Source: Virgibacillus doumboii (GTDB lineage: Bacteria; Bacillota; Bacilli; Bacillales; Amphibacillaceae). From it: a stretch of DNA of 64,000 nt. The notes beneath the pieces are model-generated. The model saw only the letters and a program-made list of their open reading frames with translations. It had not been told where the DNA came from and did not search any database. The stretch spans positions 2,108,001 through 2,172,000 of the forward strand of contig NZ_CADCWQ010000001.1 of the NCBI RefSeq assembly GCF_902806455.1. Reading direction: 5' to 3'. Position 1 is the stretch's first letter. Each line of letters opens with the position of its first letter. Shown piece by piece: positions 46,828 to 55,594 of this stretch. The position numbers and the translations under genes were made by a program.

Positions 46828-47991
46828 ATGCGGCCAAATCTTAATAAATCTGTTAAAAACATTGAAATATCAGGTATCCGTAAGTTTTTTAACATGGTAG
46901 CAAATGAAAATAATGTTACCTCTCTTACAATTGGACAACCCGATTTTCCAACACCGGCACATGTGAAAGAAGCAGCAAAATTCGCTTTGGATCATAATAA
47001 AACAACTTATACACATAACGCTGGAATTTTGGAACTGCGAACTGCAATTGCTGACTTTTACAAAAATAAATATGGAATCAGTTATGATCCGAAAGAAGAA
47101 ATTATTGTTACAACAGGAGCATCACAGGCAATTGATATAACATTTCGCACCATATTAAATCAAGGTGATGAAGTGATTCTTCCAGCTCCCATTTACCCTG
47201 GGTACGAACCGCTGATTAAGCTTGCCGGAGCAAACGTAGTTTATGCAGATACAACATCCGATAATTTTAAGCTTACAAAGGAAAACCTGAATAATCATAT
47301 TACGAGTAAAACAAAATGCGTCGTTCTCCCCTACCCTTCCAATCCAACAGGGGCATCATTTACAAAAGAAGAATTGCAGGAATTGGCTGCATCACTCCAG
47401 CATAAAAACATATTTATCCTGGCAGACGAAATCTACAGTGAATTGGTATATGATTGGAAACACACATCGATTGCAAGTTTAGATGAGGTCAAGGATCGAA
47501 CAATTGTTATTAATGGGCTTTCCAAGTCACATGCAATGACTGGTTTTCGGATTGGATATACACTTGCACCGGAATGGATTGCAAAGGAGATGCTGAAGGT
47601 GCACCAGTATAACGTATCGTGCGCATCATCAATCAGCCAGTATGCAGCACTGGAAGCTTTAACAAATGGCCTGACCGACACGCAGTCAATGCGTGACGAA
47701 TATAAAAAAAGACGCGATCTGGTCTATGAACGTTTAGTAAGCATGGGGCTCAATGTAAACAAACCTGATGGCGCATTCTATTTTTTTCCACAGTTCCCTA
47801 TTAAAGAATTATCGTCATTTCAGCTGGGGTTGAATTTAGTTCGGAAAGGAAAAGTAGCATTGGTTCCAGGAGATTCCTTTTCTTCCATTGGAGAAGGTTA
47901 TATGCGTCTTTCCTATGCATATGATATCGAAACAATTAAAACTGGACTGGATCGTCTTGAAGCTTTTTTGCAGATGGAAAAATTAATATAA
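46828..47991 (+). CDS. patA: N-acetyl-LL-diaminopimelate aminotransferase PatA
   Basis: A 387-residue class I PLP aminotransferase supplying the transamination step between DapH and DapL. It has TIGQPDFPTP near residues 34-43, the PYPSNPTG motif near 166-173, ADEIYSEL near 196-203 and the PLP lysine in NGLSKSHAMTGFRIGY near 230-245. The assignment as PatA rather than another aspartate-type aminotransferase rests on family resemblance and on the nearby dapH, dapL and ykyB. GGAGG precedes the ATG. Confidence 0.88.
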   Translation: MRPNLNKSVKNIEISGIRKFFNMVANENNVTSLTIGQPDFPTPAHVKEAAKFALDHNKTTYTHNAGILELRTAIADFYKNKYGISYDPKEEIIVTTGASQAIDITFRTILNQGDEVILPAPIYPGYEPLIKLAGANVVYADTTSDNFKLTKENLNNHITSKTKCVVLPYPSNPTGASFTKEELQELAASLQHKNIFILADEIYSELVYDWKHTSIASLDEVKDRTIVINGLSKSHAMTGFRIGYTLAPEWIAKEMLKVHQYNVSCASSISQYAALEALTNGLTDTQSMRDEYKKRRDLVYERLVSMGLNVNKPDGAFYFFPQFPIKELSSFQLGLNLVRKGKVALVPGDSFSSIGEGYMRLSYAYDIETIKTGLDRLEAFLQMEKLI

Positions 47992-48004
47992 TCGAAAATA
48001 AATA

Positions 48005-48184
48005 TTAATCTATTTTCTTATGGTGCTGTGTCCGTTTCATGTCATTGTATTGATTTAATAACCTGTCCAATTCCTGACTGAGGGATATGGACTCAATACT
48101 TGTAAATCCTTTTTTTAATGCAACATCAGACATTTGTTTACGCAAAAATTCAATTTGTTCTAAAAGGTTTTCAGTGGAACACAT
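48005..48184 (-). CDS. Spo0E-like aspartyl phosphatase
   Basis: A 59-residue helical-hairpin protein ending its second helix with the signature SLSQELDRLLNQY, the SQELD motif of the Spo0E family. Such proteins dephosphorylate Spo0A~P and delay sporulation. The only in-frame ATG is 16 bases from GGAGG, an unusually long spacing that suggests weak translation or a different start. It lies between patA and a divergent PilZ gene. Confidence 0.82.
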   Translation of the reverse strand: MCSTENLLEQIEFLRKQMSDVALKKGFTSIESISLSQELDRLLNQYNDMKRTQHHKKID

Positions 48185-48322
48185 AGTAAAATTATTGGTA
48201 CCTCCTTTTTTCAGCTTATCTTACTTTAGCACAGATTAACAAATTTTGACAAGTTTCTGTTAAAATAATGGTAAGAAATTAAATTATCCACCTATTCAGA
48301 TAAATCGAAAGGGGAATTTCCG

Positions 48323-48682
48323 TTGTATTTTAAAAGAAATGAATCCTACCGTTTCGTATTTAATGAACCTGTTAAAGGGAAATTAACTAAGAAGGAAAAT
48401 AATAATACGGTAACCACTGAAGTTCAACTAATGGATGTGAGCAATCAGGGTGCAAAGATTATCTGTCGAACACCTGTCAATCTAAAAAAAGATACAGATA
48501 TAACCCTCTCATTCAACCTGAATTCAAGTTCCTTTCATGCAACAGGCAATATAAAATGGATAAAAAACTTTCAAAATACGTCAGAAATGGGATTACACCT
48601 GAATACTGATGACGAATACAGAAACATGATGATAATGGAACTGAAAGATATTGCCAAACAGAACAATAAAAAACAGAAATAA
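48323..48682 (+). CDS. PilZ-domain protein
   Basis: A 119-residue single PilZ domain, the usual cyclic di-GMP receptor fold. The second motif DVSNQGAK (D/NxSxxG) is intact. At the N-terminus the sequence is KRNESYR, so the first Arg expected in RxxxR is Asn, which may weaken ligand binding. The start is TTG 48323 after GAAAGGGG. A GGDEF-EAL enzyme that could set its ligand is encoded at 51978-53933. Confidence 0.85.
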   Translation: MYFKRNESYRFVFNEPVKGKLTKKENNNTVTTEVQLMDVSNQGAKIICRTPVNLKKDTDITLSFNLNSSSFHATGNIKWIKNFQNTSEMGLHLNTDDEYRNMMIMELKDIAKQNNKKQK

Positions 48683-48765
48683 ACTGAGAACTTGCACTCG
48701 TAACATGGCTCTTATTATGCTATTATATTCATGTTAGACAAGGTCGACGAGAAAGGATGACTTCA

Positions 48766-49290
48766 TTGACTAAAAATAAAAAGAAAAGCGAATTGGCAGA
48801 ATGGGGTAAAGCCATCTTGATTGCCATCGTTCTAGCCTTTTGCCTTCGATCATTCGTATTTGCAACTTCCGTCGTCGATGGTGAAAGTATGGAGCCAACC
48901 CTTGAAGACGGGGAAACAATACTTTTTAATAAATTCACTTACCTTTTTGATGAGCCTGAACGTGGTGACATTGTTATTATACAAAGGCCAATTAAAAACT
49001 ATGTAAAGCGGATCATTGCCCTGCCCGGTGAGACGGTCAAAGCCGAGAATCACACGCTCTATATTAACGGTGAAGCATATGAACAGCCATTTATAAATCA
49101 AGCTGCCCGGCAGGATACCGGAGATTTTGGACCCTTAAAGGTTCCAAAGAACGAATATTTTGTAATGGGTGATAACCGTGCTTTAAGTAAAGACAGCCGA
49201 AATGGCCTTGGTTTTATTGAAGAAGAGAATATTGTTGGAAAATCGGAATTTGTTGTCTTCCCGTTTGATGAATGGACCATGACACAATAA
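48766..49290 (+). CDS. Type I signal peptidase
   Basis: A 174-residue membrane-anchored Ser-Lys protease that removes signal peptides. One N-terminal span (about 13-35) is followed by the catalytic Ser in DGESMEPT near residue 41, the catalytic Lys in YVKRIIALPGE near 81, and GDNRALSKDSRNGLG, the conserved box E, near 135-149. TTG 48766 fits AAAGGA at eight bases; ATG 48757 overlaps the ribosome site. It resembles SipS/SipT. Confidence 0.94.
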   Translation: MTKNKKKSELAEWGKAILIAIVLAFCLRSFVFATSVVDGESMEPTLEDGETILFNKFTYLFDEPERGDIVIIQRPIKNYVKRIIALPGETVKAENHTLYINGEAYEQPFINQAARQDTGDFGPLKVPKNEYFVMGDNRALSKDSRNGLGFIEEENIVGKSEFVVFPFDEWTMTQ

Positions 49291-49296
49291 TGCTAG

Positions 49297-49328
49297 GGTC
49301 AGACATATAGACTGTCTGCCCCTTTTTA
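49297..49328 (+). terminator. Signal peptidase gene terminator
   Basis: GGGTCAGACA and TGTCTGCCCC pair with one mismatch, with TTTTT after. Confidence 0.8.
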
Positions 49329-49338
49329 TTTCTACAGT

Positions 49339-49419
49339 TTATTCATTATCAAAAATGCAATATCCAATATTTAGGACAACCAAGCCTAAACATACAATCC
49401 CGAAAGCAGTTTCCCACAT
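49339..49419 (-). CDS. 26-residue membrane peptide
   Basis: A short frame encodes MWETAFGIVCLGLVVLNIGY followed by CIFDNE, a single hydrophobic helix with an acidic end. GGGAGG stands eight bases before the ATG. It may be a small subunit or regulator of a membrane complex, but no family is recognised. The good ribosome site and clean topology support it. Confidence 0.5.
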   Translation of the reverse strand: MWETAFGIVCLGLVVLNIGYCIFDNE

Positions 49420-49524
49420 CAGCAGTACCTCCCTTATTTATTTTATGTACATTTTTATTAACCCCACTCTCTCAATAATACCAATTTCCCTACCCTAAAT
49501 AAAGCAAAAATATGATAAAATAAT

Positions 49525-49560
49525 AGGAAAAGCGGAGCAGGCTGGGTCAGGAAAAGCGGA
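49525..49560. repeat. Short direct repeat AGGAAAAGCGGA
   Basis: Two copies of AGGAAAAGCGGA at 49525-49536 and 49549-49560 lie in a GC-richer patch (GCGGAAGCGCCTG) upstream of the zinc-ribbon gene. It looks like a fragment of another dispersed Bacillaceae repeat. Confidence 0.4.
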
Positions 49561-49595
49561 AGCGCCTGAAAGTTACTTCGAAAGTAGGTTTTACT

Positions 49596-50759
49596 ATGCA
49601 CCACTGTCCTTATTGTGGCACAAAAGTAAAAGATAATGAGTTATATTGTATAAAATGCGGTGAACAATTACCTGAAGATATGAGTAAACGCCTGGAAGAT
49701 CAGAAAACATTTAATAAATTCTGGTATATCCCTATATTCATCGCAGCAGCAGTCCTTTTATCCTCAGGGATTTATTATATTTTCCTGCAAAATCAAACCG
49801 CTGATGCAAAAGATTTATACAACAAGGCTGAAGACAGCGCAGTAAACGGCCAATATGAAGAAGCAAAAGATTTTCTTAATTCAGCACTTGATAACTATGA
49901 CAAATTTATACAGGCCGACATTGCACTAGGTTTTGTGGATAAAGCATTACAAATACAATCAAGTTTGGAAAAAGCAATCGACCATTTAGATAAAGACGAA
50001 TTTCAAAAAGCACTATCCCTTGTCAATCAAGCTGAAGATTCATTAAAAAATTACAACGGAAAAGCAGTTACACAACTAATTAACAAACTTACATCAACAC
50101 GAAGCACAATAAAAACGGAAGAACTTAAATATAAACTTCGTCAGAATCCAAGCATAGACGAGCTGAAAACACTCGTATGGGAAGCTGAAGCAATAAAATC
50201 TGATGAAGCAGCAGAAATAACTTCAACCATTCGCAATCAGATTGTAGATTATATTTACTCAAAAGCAAGTGAAGAATTGAACGAAAAACAGTTCTCGGAT
50301 GCTTTGGCCATTGTGGAAGATGGGTTAAAATATGTACCAGCTTCTGAAAAGCTTCAAAGCCTGAAAACAACGATTGAGAAAGAAAAAACTGCTTTCGAAA
50401 CAGAACAGCGTCAGCGAATTGAGCAGGCGATCAATACCGCCGAGGAAGAACGTGAGCTGAACGAAAATAATGCAATAGAACTTGTTTCGGTTAATGTTGA
50501 AAGTGATGACCAGGGAAAATTAGTTGTAAAAGGTGAAGTGAAAAGCGTCGCAACAATTCCGATAAACACGATTCTTGTGGAATATTCATTACTGTCCAAA
50601 AAAGGAGAAGCATTTTTATCAAACAAGATTTATGTATATCCTGAAACACTATATCCTGATGAAACTGGAGAATTTGAATTCACCCATTTTGACATAAATC
50701 AGGAAGGTAAAAATATTGACATTAGAGTCGATAAAATAAAATGGTATACCGATAAATAA
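49596..50759 (+). CDS. Zinc-ribbon membrane protein with helical-repeat and C-terminal beta domain
   Basis: A 387-residue protein. An N-terminal cytoplasmic zinc ribbon with C4, C7, C18 and C21 is followed by one span at about 43-63. A long helical extracellular region (about 70-280) with TPR-like repeats (YNKAEDSAVNGQYEEAKDFL) and a Glu-rich coiled part come next. A beta-rich C-terminal domain (about 295-385) resembles FxLYD-type modules. The function is unknown. The architecture resembles TcaA-like envelope proteins. The ribosome site is weak. The HtrA-like gene begins 27 bases later, so they are probably co-transcribed. Confidence 0.82.
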   Translation: MHHCPYCGTKVKDNELYCIKCGEQLPEDMSKRLEDQKTFNKFWYIPIFIAAAVLLSSGIYYIFLQNQTADAKDLYNKAEDSAVNGQYEEAKDFLNSALDNYDKFIQADIALGFVDKALQIQSSLEKAIDHLDKDEFQKALSLVNQAEDSLKNYNGKAVTQLINKLTSTRSTIKTEELKYKLRQNPSIDELKTLVWEAEAIKSDEAAEITSTIRNQIVDYIYSKASEELNEKQFSDALAIVEDGLKYVPASEKLQSLKTTIEKEKTAFETEQRQRIEQAINTAEEERELNENNAIELVSVNVESDDQGKLVVKGEVKSVATIPINTILVEYSLLSKKGEAFLSNKIYVYPETLYPDETGEFEFTHFDINQEGKNIDIRVDKIKWYTDK

Positions 50760-50786
50760 TTTATATGTCGGTAATGAGGTGAACAT

Positions 50787-51932
50787 ATGCACAAAAAACA
50801 CATCGGGCCAGCAATAGCATCAATTCTTGCTGTCATCGCCGGAGTATTTCTGCTGTTCTATATCAATGATTACTGGACTTCTCAGACTATATCCGTTAAT
50901 AATCCAGTTATTAATAAAGTTGAATCAAGTTCTAAAACGCCTGACTTACAATCAATTATTCACGAAACTGAAAAAAGTGTCGTGCAAATTGAAGCGCAAA
51001 AAGAAAACAGTACACTGACCGGATCAGGCTTTCTATATAATTCAAAGGGAGATATCATCACTAATGCGCACGTTGTAAAAGATGCTGATGTGATATACGT
51101 AAGAACTGCCAATGCCCGTGTTTATCCTGCAGCAATAATCGGTATGGGAAAAAATACGGATGTAGCGGTTATCCGTGTACCAGAACTGGCGGGCCAAAAT
51201 AGCCTGACGCTTGAAACGGACTCAGAAACCAAAATAGGTGATGAAGTAATTGCACTTGGAAGTCCCCATGGATTTCAGAACACAGTTACATTAGGCATTA
51301 TATCCGGAACAGAACGAAACTTTTCAGTCGATGGATTTGATTATGAAAATGTTTATCAAATTTCTGCACAAATAACACACGGTAACAGTGGCGGCCCGCT
51401 AATCAATAGAGGGACAGGTAATGTAATTGGCATCAACTCAGTGGGAACTGAGGATGGGACAATCGGCTTTAGCATTCCAATAAGCGAAGTATATGAAAAA
51501 GTGACACAATGGTCAAATGAAACACAAAATGACCAACTGGATTTCGCAAGCACTGCCAATATAGGATCCACTTCAAAACCGGATGAATTGAAAGAAAATG
51601 CTGAGTATCTGATAAACTATTTCTTTGAAAGTATAGATATAAGAGATTATGTTGGTGCATATACTTTGCTGGGCAGTTCCATGCAGTCCGGTAATTCCTA
51701 TTCCGATTTTCGTGAGGGCTATATTCATACTGTAGACATGAAATATGACAACCTGTCCAGTAAAATAATCGAGGACAATCACGTGGAAACAACCTTAAAA
51801 GTAACAGTTGAAAAAAGGCTGCACACGAAAGAAAAAACTGTAAAAGAAACCTTCAACTATGTAATGACAGTCGGTTCTGAAAATGACCAGTTGAAAATAC
51901 TGAAGATATCAAAATCACCTGTTAAACAATAA
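50787..51932 (+). CDS. HtrA-like membrane-anchored trypsin-fold protease without PDZ
   Basis: A 381-residue protein with one N-terminal span (about 8-26) and an extracellular S1 protease domain at about 50-235. The catalytic triad His95 (TNAHVV), Asp125 (NTDVAVIRV) and Ser201 (HGNSGGPL) is intact. In place of the PDZ domain of HtrA, the C-terminal part (about 265-378) looks like an NTF2/SnoaL-type fold (YLINYFFESIDIRDYVGAY). It may degrade or sense misfolded exported proteins. TGAGGTGA precedes the ATG. Confidence 0.87.
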   Translation: MHKKHIGPAIASILAVIAGVFLLFYINDYWTSQTISVNNPVINKVESSSKTPDLQSIIHETEKSVVQIEAQKENSTLTGSGFLYNSKGDIITNAHVVKDADVIYVRTANARVYPAAIIGMGKNTDVAVIRVPELAGQNSLTLETDSETKIGDEVIALGSPHGFQNTVTLGIISGTERNFSVDGFDYENVYQISAQITHGNSGGPLINRGTGNVIGINSVGTEDGTIGFSIPISEVYEKVTQWSNETQNDQLDFASTANIGSTSKPDELKENAEYLINYFFESIDIRDYVGAYTLLGSSMQSGNSYSDFREGYIHTVDMKYDNLSSKIIEDNHVETTLKVTVEKRLHTKEKTVKETFNYVMTVGSENDQLKILKISKSPVKQ

Positions 51933-51943
51933 ATTGGTAAAAA

Positions 51944-51975
51944 AAGCTTGTGCTGGGAGCAGCACAAGCTTTACT
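51944..51975. terminator. Shared terminator, protease and GGDEF-EAL genes
   Basis: AGCTTGTGCT pairs with AGCACAAGCT. The better T-run is on the minus strand, serving the GGDEF-EAL gene. Confidence 0.85.
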
Positions 51976-51977
51976 TT

Positions 51978-53933
51978 TCATCCAACTGTTTTAAACAATT
52001 TTGTCAGTTTCTCCGGCGGTAATGGTTTGCTGAAATAAAACCCTTGCATTTCATCACACTTTTCATTCTCAAGGAAATTAAGCTGTTCAACTGTTTCAAC
52101 ACCCTCAGCGATTACTTTCATATTGAGAGAGTGTGACATATGAATAATCGACTTAACAATAGCCTGATTTTGCTTTTGGTTTTCGTTCATAAACATTTTA
52201 TCAATTTTTAATTTAGTAATTGGAAACAGACTCAATGATTTGAGCGATGAATAACCAGTCCCAAAATCATCGATTGATACAAGTACACCCAGATTCCGTA
52301 AACGCTGGATCGTTTCTAGAATATATGCTTCATTTGTCATTTCCATACTCTCAGTTATTTCAAGCTCCAGGTATTTTGGATCCAAGCCGGTATCATGTAA
52401 AATTCTTTCTACCTTTTCAACCAATTCCTTTTGATGGAATTGCTTGGCGGATAAATTTACACTCACTATTATTGGCTGATATCCTTTTTCCTGCCAAGCC
52501 TTGTTTTGTTTACATGCTTCATTAAGCACCCAGTCCCCTATATCAATAATAAGGCCTGTTTTTTCAGCAAGAGAAATAAATTCATCCGGGGGTATATATT
52601 CTTTTATTGGATGATTCCAGCGCAACAACGCCTCCATGCCAACGATTTTTCCGGAGCGCAGATTTTTTTGCGGCTGATAATGAAGCTCAAACTGTCCATC
52701 CTTCAGTGCCTTCCGAAGTTCGCTTTCCATTGTCAGCATCGCCTTGAAATTTTCCGAGATGGATGATTCAAACATATTGTAATTATTATGGTGTTTTTCT
52801 TTGATAACGTACATCGCTGAATCAGCATGTTTAATTAAATCATTTGAGGTTTTCCCGTTTTCAGGGAACATGCTTATCCCTATGCTGATTGATATAAAAA
52901 TTTCATAGTCATCAATTTTAACCGGCTTTTCAAATTCAGCTATCAAACTTTCTGCAAGGTTGATGGCATCGTCTTTATCCTTTGTACATCGTTTGAGAAT
53001 CAGAAATTCGTCACCGCCCATTCTGGCGATAAAAGTATCCGTATCCAAAAATGCCTTAAACCTTTTCCCACACGCCTTCAGCAATTTGTCACCGAATGAA
53101 TAGCCCAACGTATCGTTAATTTCTTTAAAATAATTCAAATCTATAAAATAGACAGCCAATGACTCATCATTTTTTTCAGCATCATGAATGGCTTCCTTCA
53201 AGACTTTATTGAAAAAATTACGATTGGGTAAATCAGTAAGTTCATCGTAATAAGCCATGAATTCAATTCTTTTTTCATTTTCGACCCTGACTGTTATATC
53301 CTTAACAATGGCAACACGGATAATATTACCCAAATTATTATATGGATGCTCCATTAGTTCAATATAAAATGTTGTACCATCTTTTCTGACTCCTGTTAAT
53401 TCATAAGGTTTGTCAGGGTTACTGTGAATTGTCTCCACTAGTTTGTGTGTACTGTTATTATCGATCAGCTCAGAGACTTTCATGTTACTTATTTCGTTTT
53501 CCGAGTATCCAAACATATTTGCAAATGTCTGGTCACAATCAATAATAAATTCATCATCGTACATTACCATACCTTCTGCACTTGAATAGGTAAGCTGATT
53601 AATATATCTTTTCACTTCATCGGTTTTATCAAGTAAGGACAGTTCACTCATAATAAGACAATAGACATCTTTTTTCACACGAATGGATTTTACTTCAATC
53701 AGTTTACCATTTTTATTTTTCTGTTCCATCAGTAGATGGGTTTCATCATTTTCCTGCAATAGTCCAAAATCCAGATAGTCATACACAGATGTCGAATACA
53801 TTTCTTCCATATTTAATAAGGAGTACGCAGCATTATTACCTTTAATTATCTCACCGTTTTGGCGAACAAAAAGAATTGCTTCTTTCAAACTTGTCAAAAC
53901 CTGATAATGCATTGGTAACACTTCACTAGACAT
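51978..53933 (-). CDS. PAS-GGDEF-EAL cyclic di-GMP enzyme
   Basis: A 651-residue protein without membrane spans. PAS-like regions (about 10-100 and 110-225, ending YIELMEHPYNN...VKDITVR) are followed by a diguanylate cyclase domain (about 230-390, ARMGGDEFL intact) and a phosphodiesterase domain (about 405-648). EALLRW, VNLSAKQF, ELEITES, DDFGTGYSSL and AEGVET are all present. Both activities look possible; no RxxD inhibitory site is seen before GGDEF. GGGGAGGAAG precedes the ATG. It resembles DgcW-type proteins. Confidence 0.92.
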   Translation of the reverse strand: MSSEVLPMHYQVLTSLKEAILFVRQNGEIIKGNNAAYSLLNMEEMYSTSVYDYLDFGLLQENDETHLLMEQKNKNGKLIEVKSIRVKKDVYCLIMSELSLLDKTDEVKRYINQLTYSSAEGMVMYDDEFIIDCDQTFANMFGYSENEISNMKVSELIDNNSTHKLVETIHSNPDKPYELTGVRKDGTTFYIELMEHPYNNLGNIIRVAIVKDITVRVENEKRIEFMAYYDELTDLPNRNFFNKVLKEAIHDAEKNDESLAVYFIDLNYFKEINDTLGYSFGDKLLKACGKRFKAFLDTDTFIARMGGDEFLILKRCTKDKDDAINLAESLIAEFEKPVKIDDYEIFISISIGISMFPENGKTSNDLIKHADSAMYVIKEKHHNNYNMFESSISENFKAMLTMESELRKALKDGQFELHYQPQKNLRSGKIVGMEALLRWNHPIKEYIPPDEFISLAEKTGLIIDIGDWVLNEACKQNKAWQEKGYQPIIVSVNLSAKQFHQKELVEKVERILHDTGLDPKYLELEITESMEMTNEAYILETIQRLRNLGVLVSIDDFGTGYSSLKSLSLFPITKLKIDKMFMNENQKQNQAIVKSIIHMSHSLNMKVIAEGVETVEQLNFLENEKCDEMQGFYFSKPLPPEKLTKLFKTVG

Positions 53934-53963
53934 TGACTTCCTCCCCTAACACTGCTAACACCA

Positions 53964-55328
53964 CTACCCTATAATAATTTTTTCCTTTGGATAACGATAT
54001 TTTCCGCTTTTTTTATTGTTTTTGAACATAAATAAAAAGGTGATGATTCCTACCCTTCCAATGAACATCAGTATCATTAAAATAACCTTGCTCAACGTTG
54101 AAATTTCACTTGTGATTCCCATTGACAAGCCCACCGTTCCAAAGGCAGATGTTACTTCAAATAAAATTGCCGTTAGACGATAAGGTTCAACAATCGAAAT
54201 GACAAGTACAGAACAGAATACAATGATTCCTGCCACAAGTGAGACTGTAACTGCTTTAAGGAGATCTTCATCGTAAACTTCCCGGTTAAAAATCCGTATT
54301 CTCTTCCCACCTCTGGCATATGTAATAATGAATATGACAACCAGTGCAAAAGTTGTTGTACGAATTCCACCACCGGCACTGCTTGGGGATGCCCCAATAA
54401 ACATCAGAAGGGACATAAAGAATTGATTCGGTTCCGTCAGCAGGCTGACATCCATTGTTGAAAGACCGCCGCTTCGGGTTGTAACCGATTGAAATAATGA
54501 ATAAAACAGGATTTCATGCCACGACTTATCGGAGAAAAAATTGCCTAGATCAAGCAACATAATAAAAATAGTACCAACAATAATTAACGCGAAAAACGTA
54601 AGTGTTGTAACTTTTGTAAATAACGTAAACCGCAGATGTTCACGTTTCTCGGAATTTGCAAACATAAATTCCTTCACTTCAATTAGAACCGGGTAACCAA
54701 CTGCCCCGAAAATAATCAGCAACATGTTAATAAATTGAACAAAATAATCATCTTTATATGGTATTAATGATTGCCCCGTAATATCAAAGCCACCATTAGT
54801 TGTTGCACTGACTGAGCCAAAGAATCCGTGCAAATATGCTTCTTTGACGGTTGGATAGTATTGCAGAAAATGTGTTCCAAGAATAATAAATCCAATAAAT
54901 TCAATCGTCAAAATCACAATTATTATCTGCTTAATTAATCGAACAATGCCCGCAAAGGATGTCTGATTTTGGTCAGTCATTATTAAACGGCGTTCTTTTA
55001 GGCCAATTTTTTTACCGATTATCAGCCAGATAAATGTTCCGACCGCCATTACCCCTACTCCACCTAACTGGAGTATCACAGCAAGTAATATGTAGCCTGT
55101 TGGACTAAAGGTTTCTGCAATCGTAATGGAACTGAGACCTGTTACACTAATTGCACTTACCGCTGTGAATAATACATCAATGAATGGTATTTCCACACCA
55201 TCCCGGTATACGATTGGCAACGCTAATACTGCTGTTGATATAACTACTGCGATAAAATAAAATAACAAAATTAATTGCACCGGGGATAGTTTATTTAACC
55301 AGTGAAAAATCGATTTACTCTGAAACAT
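53964..55328 (-). CDS. KtrB/KtrD-type potassium channel subunit
   Basis: A 454-residue Trk/Ktr membrane protein with four M1-P-M2 repeats. The four filter glycines lie in AISVTGLSS, ATTNGGFDI, TTRSGGLST and AFGTVGLSM. It imports K+ (possibly Na+-coupled) with a cytoplasmic RCK ring; KtrC at 29782-30447 is the likely partner. AAGGAG precedes the ATG. It is 30 bases upstream of the GGDEF-EAL gene on the same strand, so the two may be co-transcribed. KtrD versus KtrB cannot be settled by reading. Confidence 0.92.
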   Translation of the reverse strand: MFQSKSIFHWLNKLSPVQLILLFYFIAVVISTAVLALPIVYRDGVEIPFIDVLFTAVSAISVTGLSSITIAETFSPTGYILLAVILQLGGVGVMAVGTFIWLIIGKKIGLKERRLIMTDQNQTSFAGIVRLIKQIIIVILTIEFIGFIILGTHFLQYYPTVKEAYLHGFFGSVSATTNGGFDITGQSLIPYKDDYFVQFINMLLIIFGAVGYPVLIEVKEFMFANSEKREHLRFTLFTKVTTLTFFALIIVGTIFIMLLDLGNFFSDKSWHEILFYSLFQSVTTRSGGLSTMDVSLLTEPNQFFMSLLMFIGASPSSAGGGIRTTTFALVVIFIITYARGGKRIRIFNREVYDEDLLKAVTVSLVAGIIVFCSVLVISIVEPYRLTAILFEVTSAFGTVGLSMGITSEISTLSKVILMILMFIGRVGIITFLFMFKNNKKSGKYRYPKEKIIIG

Positions 55329-55594
55329 AGCGTTACTCCTTGGAACCTTCTGTCATAATATAGGTCAGTTTCTGAAAAAACTTAATAACATTATAGCAGT
55401 CAAATCCAATATTTGCTTGTTTTTTCGACAATTTCTAATCACTTTTGTAAAAAAAATCAGTTTAAAAACGGAATATTGTGTACACAAAACTACTTTTCCC
55501 CATTTAATCCACGCCTAAAATTCAATTATAAGAAAGAAAAAATTATTTTAAAGAAAAGCTTCTTTGTGAATGAAGTTAATATGTATACAGTTGA
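55329..55594. other. AT-rich intergenic region upstream of the Ktr gene
   Basis: No supported gene. It must contain the promoter for the Ktr-GGDEF-EAL unit, but I cannot assign boxes confidently. Confidence 0.35.
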
